This document shows positions 62,919 through 64,000 of a DNA stretch of 64,000 nucleotides, in pieces. This stretch comes from Chryseobacterium gotjawalense (lineage in GTDB: Bacteria > Bacteroidota > Bacteroidia > Flavobacteriales > Weeksellaceae). Both the position numbers and the translations under genes were made by a program. The notes beneath the pieces are model-generated. The model did not search any database and was not told where the DNA came from. It saw only the letters and a program-made list of their open reading frames with translations. Positions within the stretch are counted from its first letter, which is position 1; each line of letters opens with the position of its first letter. The DNA lies in NCBI RefSeq assembly GCF_030012525.1, contig NZ_CP124855.1, forward strand, positions 868,001 to 932,000, read 5' to 3'.

Positions 62919-63509
62919 TTACTGCTGATTGCGCAACAGTCTTTTTTTTACCTTACTTAAGAATTCGTGGGAGATTCCTAAATAGGCAGCAATTTGGTGT
63001 TGGGCTATTCTTTGATCGAGGGCCGGATATCTTTCCGTAAAATCCAGGTACCTTCTCTCTGCTGTTTTATGAAGCATGCTGATCATTCTTAAGTGCATGG
63101 ATGCCAAAGACTTTTGATTCATGATTCTGAAAATCTTCTCCGCTTTCGGAATATCGGCATACAACTGCTCTTTTTTTGCCCGGTCAACCGTTAAAATAAC
63201 AGAATCTTCCAGGGCCTGAATATTTAATCTGGAAACTTTACCGGAAACAAAACTGCCAATATCTAATACCCACCAATCCTCGACTGCAAAATAGAGAATG
63301 TGTTCCCGGAGATTTTCGTCCTGATAAAAAACTTTAAAACAACCTTCCAGCACATAGCTTTCAAATTCGCACACTTCTCCTTCTTTCAGAATAATCCTGT
63401 TTTTTTCAACTGTTTCAAGGGTATAACAAGAGATGAACGCTGCTAATTCATCCTGCGACAAATCAACGTATTTTAGGATATTCTTTTCGAAGGAAGGGTA
63501 TGCCCCCAT
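62919..63509 (-). CDS. Crp/Fnr-family transcriptional regulator
   Basis: This 196-residue protein has an N-terminal cyclic-nucleotide-binding-like domain and a C-terminal winged HTH (about 165-190: HQIAAYLGISHEFLSKVKKR). It lacks the Cys cluster of Fnr. Its position between the GlcG/HIU pair and the hydrolase suggests it regulates one or both. Confidence 0.9.
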   Translation of the reverse strand: MGAYPSFEKNILKYVDLSQDELAAFISCYTLETVEKNRIILKEGEVCEFESYVLEGCFKVFYQDENLREHILYFAVEDWWVLDIGSFVSGKVSRLNIQALEDSVILTVDRAKKEQLYADIPKAEKIFRIMNQKSLASMHLRMISMLHKTAERRYLDFTERYPALDQRIAQHQIAAYLGISHEFLSKVKKRLLRNQQ

Positions 63510-63514
63510 ATTGT

Positions 63515-64000
63515 TTACTGGTTTTTTATATAGCTTTCACTTGTTTCGAGTGTTGCATACAATCCGCCTAATGCATTTAATCCTGCCAGAAACGATGCTG
63601 TAATCTGTTCAGCGGGGATCATTTCCCCATTCAGTTCGCGGGCTCTGGTGGTCACTGCGTCTGCGATAATTGTATTTTGAAAACCGAAATCCATGGCTGC
63701 TCTGGTTGTAGCACTTACGCACACATCGGTCATCATTCCGCAAATTACTAAATTTGAAATAGATTTCTCCTGTAAATATCCTAATAATTCTGTTTCTCTA
63801 AAACTGTTCGGGTAGTTTTTTGTAATCACCTTTTCTGTCTCTGATGGAGCAACACTTTGGTGAATTTCCGCGCCTTCCGTTTCAGGTAGAAAGAAAGTAG
63901 CCCCTTCCTGGTTTGAAATATGCTTGATATGAACGACCGGCATGCTGTTGTTTCTAAAATAAGAAAGCACAGCACCCGCCTTTTCTGCCGCTTCAACTGA
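63515..64000 (-). CDS. Isochorismatase-family cysteine hydrolase, 5' truncated by window edge
   Basis: The frame is open to the right edge without a start, so only the C-terminal about 161 residues are seen. VICGMMTDVCVSATTRAAMD carries the catalytic Cys and the cis-peptide region of the isochorismatase-like hydrolases (nicotinamidase, ureidoacrylate or N-carbamoylsarcosine amidases). The substrate is unknown; the nearby HIU-hydrolase-like gene makes a purine or urea-related substrate conceivable. It ends 5 bp before the Crp-family gene. Confidence 0.85.
   Translation of the reverse strand, partial: SVEAAEKAGAVLSYFRNNSMPVVHIKHISNQEGATFFLPETEGAEIHQSVAPSETEKVITKNYPNSFRETELLGYLQEKSISNLVICGMMTDVCVSATTRAAMDFGFQNTIIADAVTTRARELNGEMIPAEQITASFLAGLNALGGLYATLETSESYIKNQ

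Overview
The window is chromosomal DNA of a flavobacterium, most likely Weeksellaceae (Chryseobacterium/Kaistella-like). The evidence is moderate-to-low GC, few Shine-Dalgarno sequences, several promoters with the Bacteroidetes -7 box TAnnTTTG, a fused ResB-CcsA cytochrome c maturation protein, a GLPGLI protein paired with a TonB-type receptor, and the ftsX-DUF3098-uppP-truB gene order. The genus is an inference from gene content; no 16S gene is present.

Layout. 1-2.7 kb: truncated msrB (minus), a SulP anion transporter and a YegP-like protein. 3.3-6.7 kb: one 1145-residue envelope protein combining a GH18 domain, a NodB deacetylase and a GT2 synthase. 6.9-11.4 kb: a TolC/adaptor/ABC ATPase/permease efflux operon. 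11.6-14.9 kb: an MprF-like lysyl-phosphatidylglycerol synthase/flippase overlapping an AcvB/VirJ-type esterase. 15-20 kb: HD hydrolase, rluF, a beta-barrel protein and truB-uppP-DUF3098-ftsX. 20-37 kb: mostly housekeeping (rsmA, TIGR02757, rnz, ccsBA, pcm, a Gfo/Idh/MocA enzyme, M23 peptidase, hydroxyacyl-CoA dehydrogenase, pheT, dnaN). 37.4-40.4 kb: uvrA and a tRNA-Arg(CCU).

40.5-46.3 kb is an accessory stretch. It holds an AT-rich GLPGLI/TonB-receptor islet with a small secreted protein whose second codon has become a stop, an M28 peptidase, a frameshifted HTH antitoxin relic and an orphan protein. 46.4-52.9 kb looks like an inducible mutagenesis locus: an alternative DnaE polymerase, five tandem 124-bp repeats, a HigBA-type toxin-antitoxin pair, a Y-family polymerase and a divergent S24-type (LexA/UmuD-like) repressor. 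53-60.4 kb is rich in redox and carbonyl-stress enzymes (LysR/MdaB, DJ-1/PfpI, YqhD-like dehydrogenase, medium-chain reductase, TetR/DoxX), with a pair of short repeat elements having inverted termini. 60.6-64 kb holds two related small membrane proteins, a secreted HIU-hydrolase-like protein, a GlcG/HbpS-like protein, a Crp-family regulator and a truncated isochorismatase-family hydrolase.

The most distinctive features are the GH18-NodB-GT2 fusion, the lysyl-PG synthase/esterase couple, the S24-dinB-HigBA-repeat-dnaE locus, the nonsense-mutated secreted peptide gene, and several families of intergenic palindromic or tandem repeats. No rRNA, CRISPR array, complete insertion sequence or prophage was seen.
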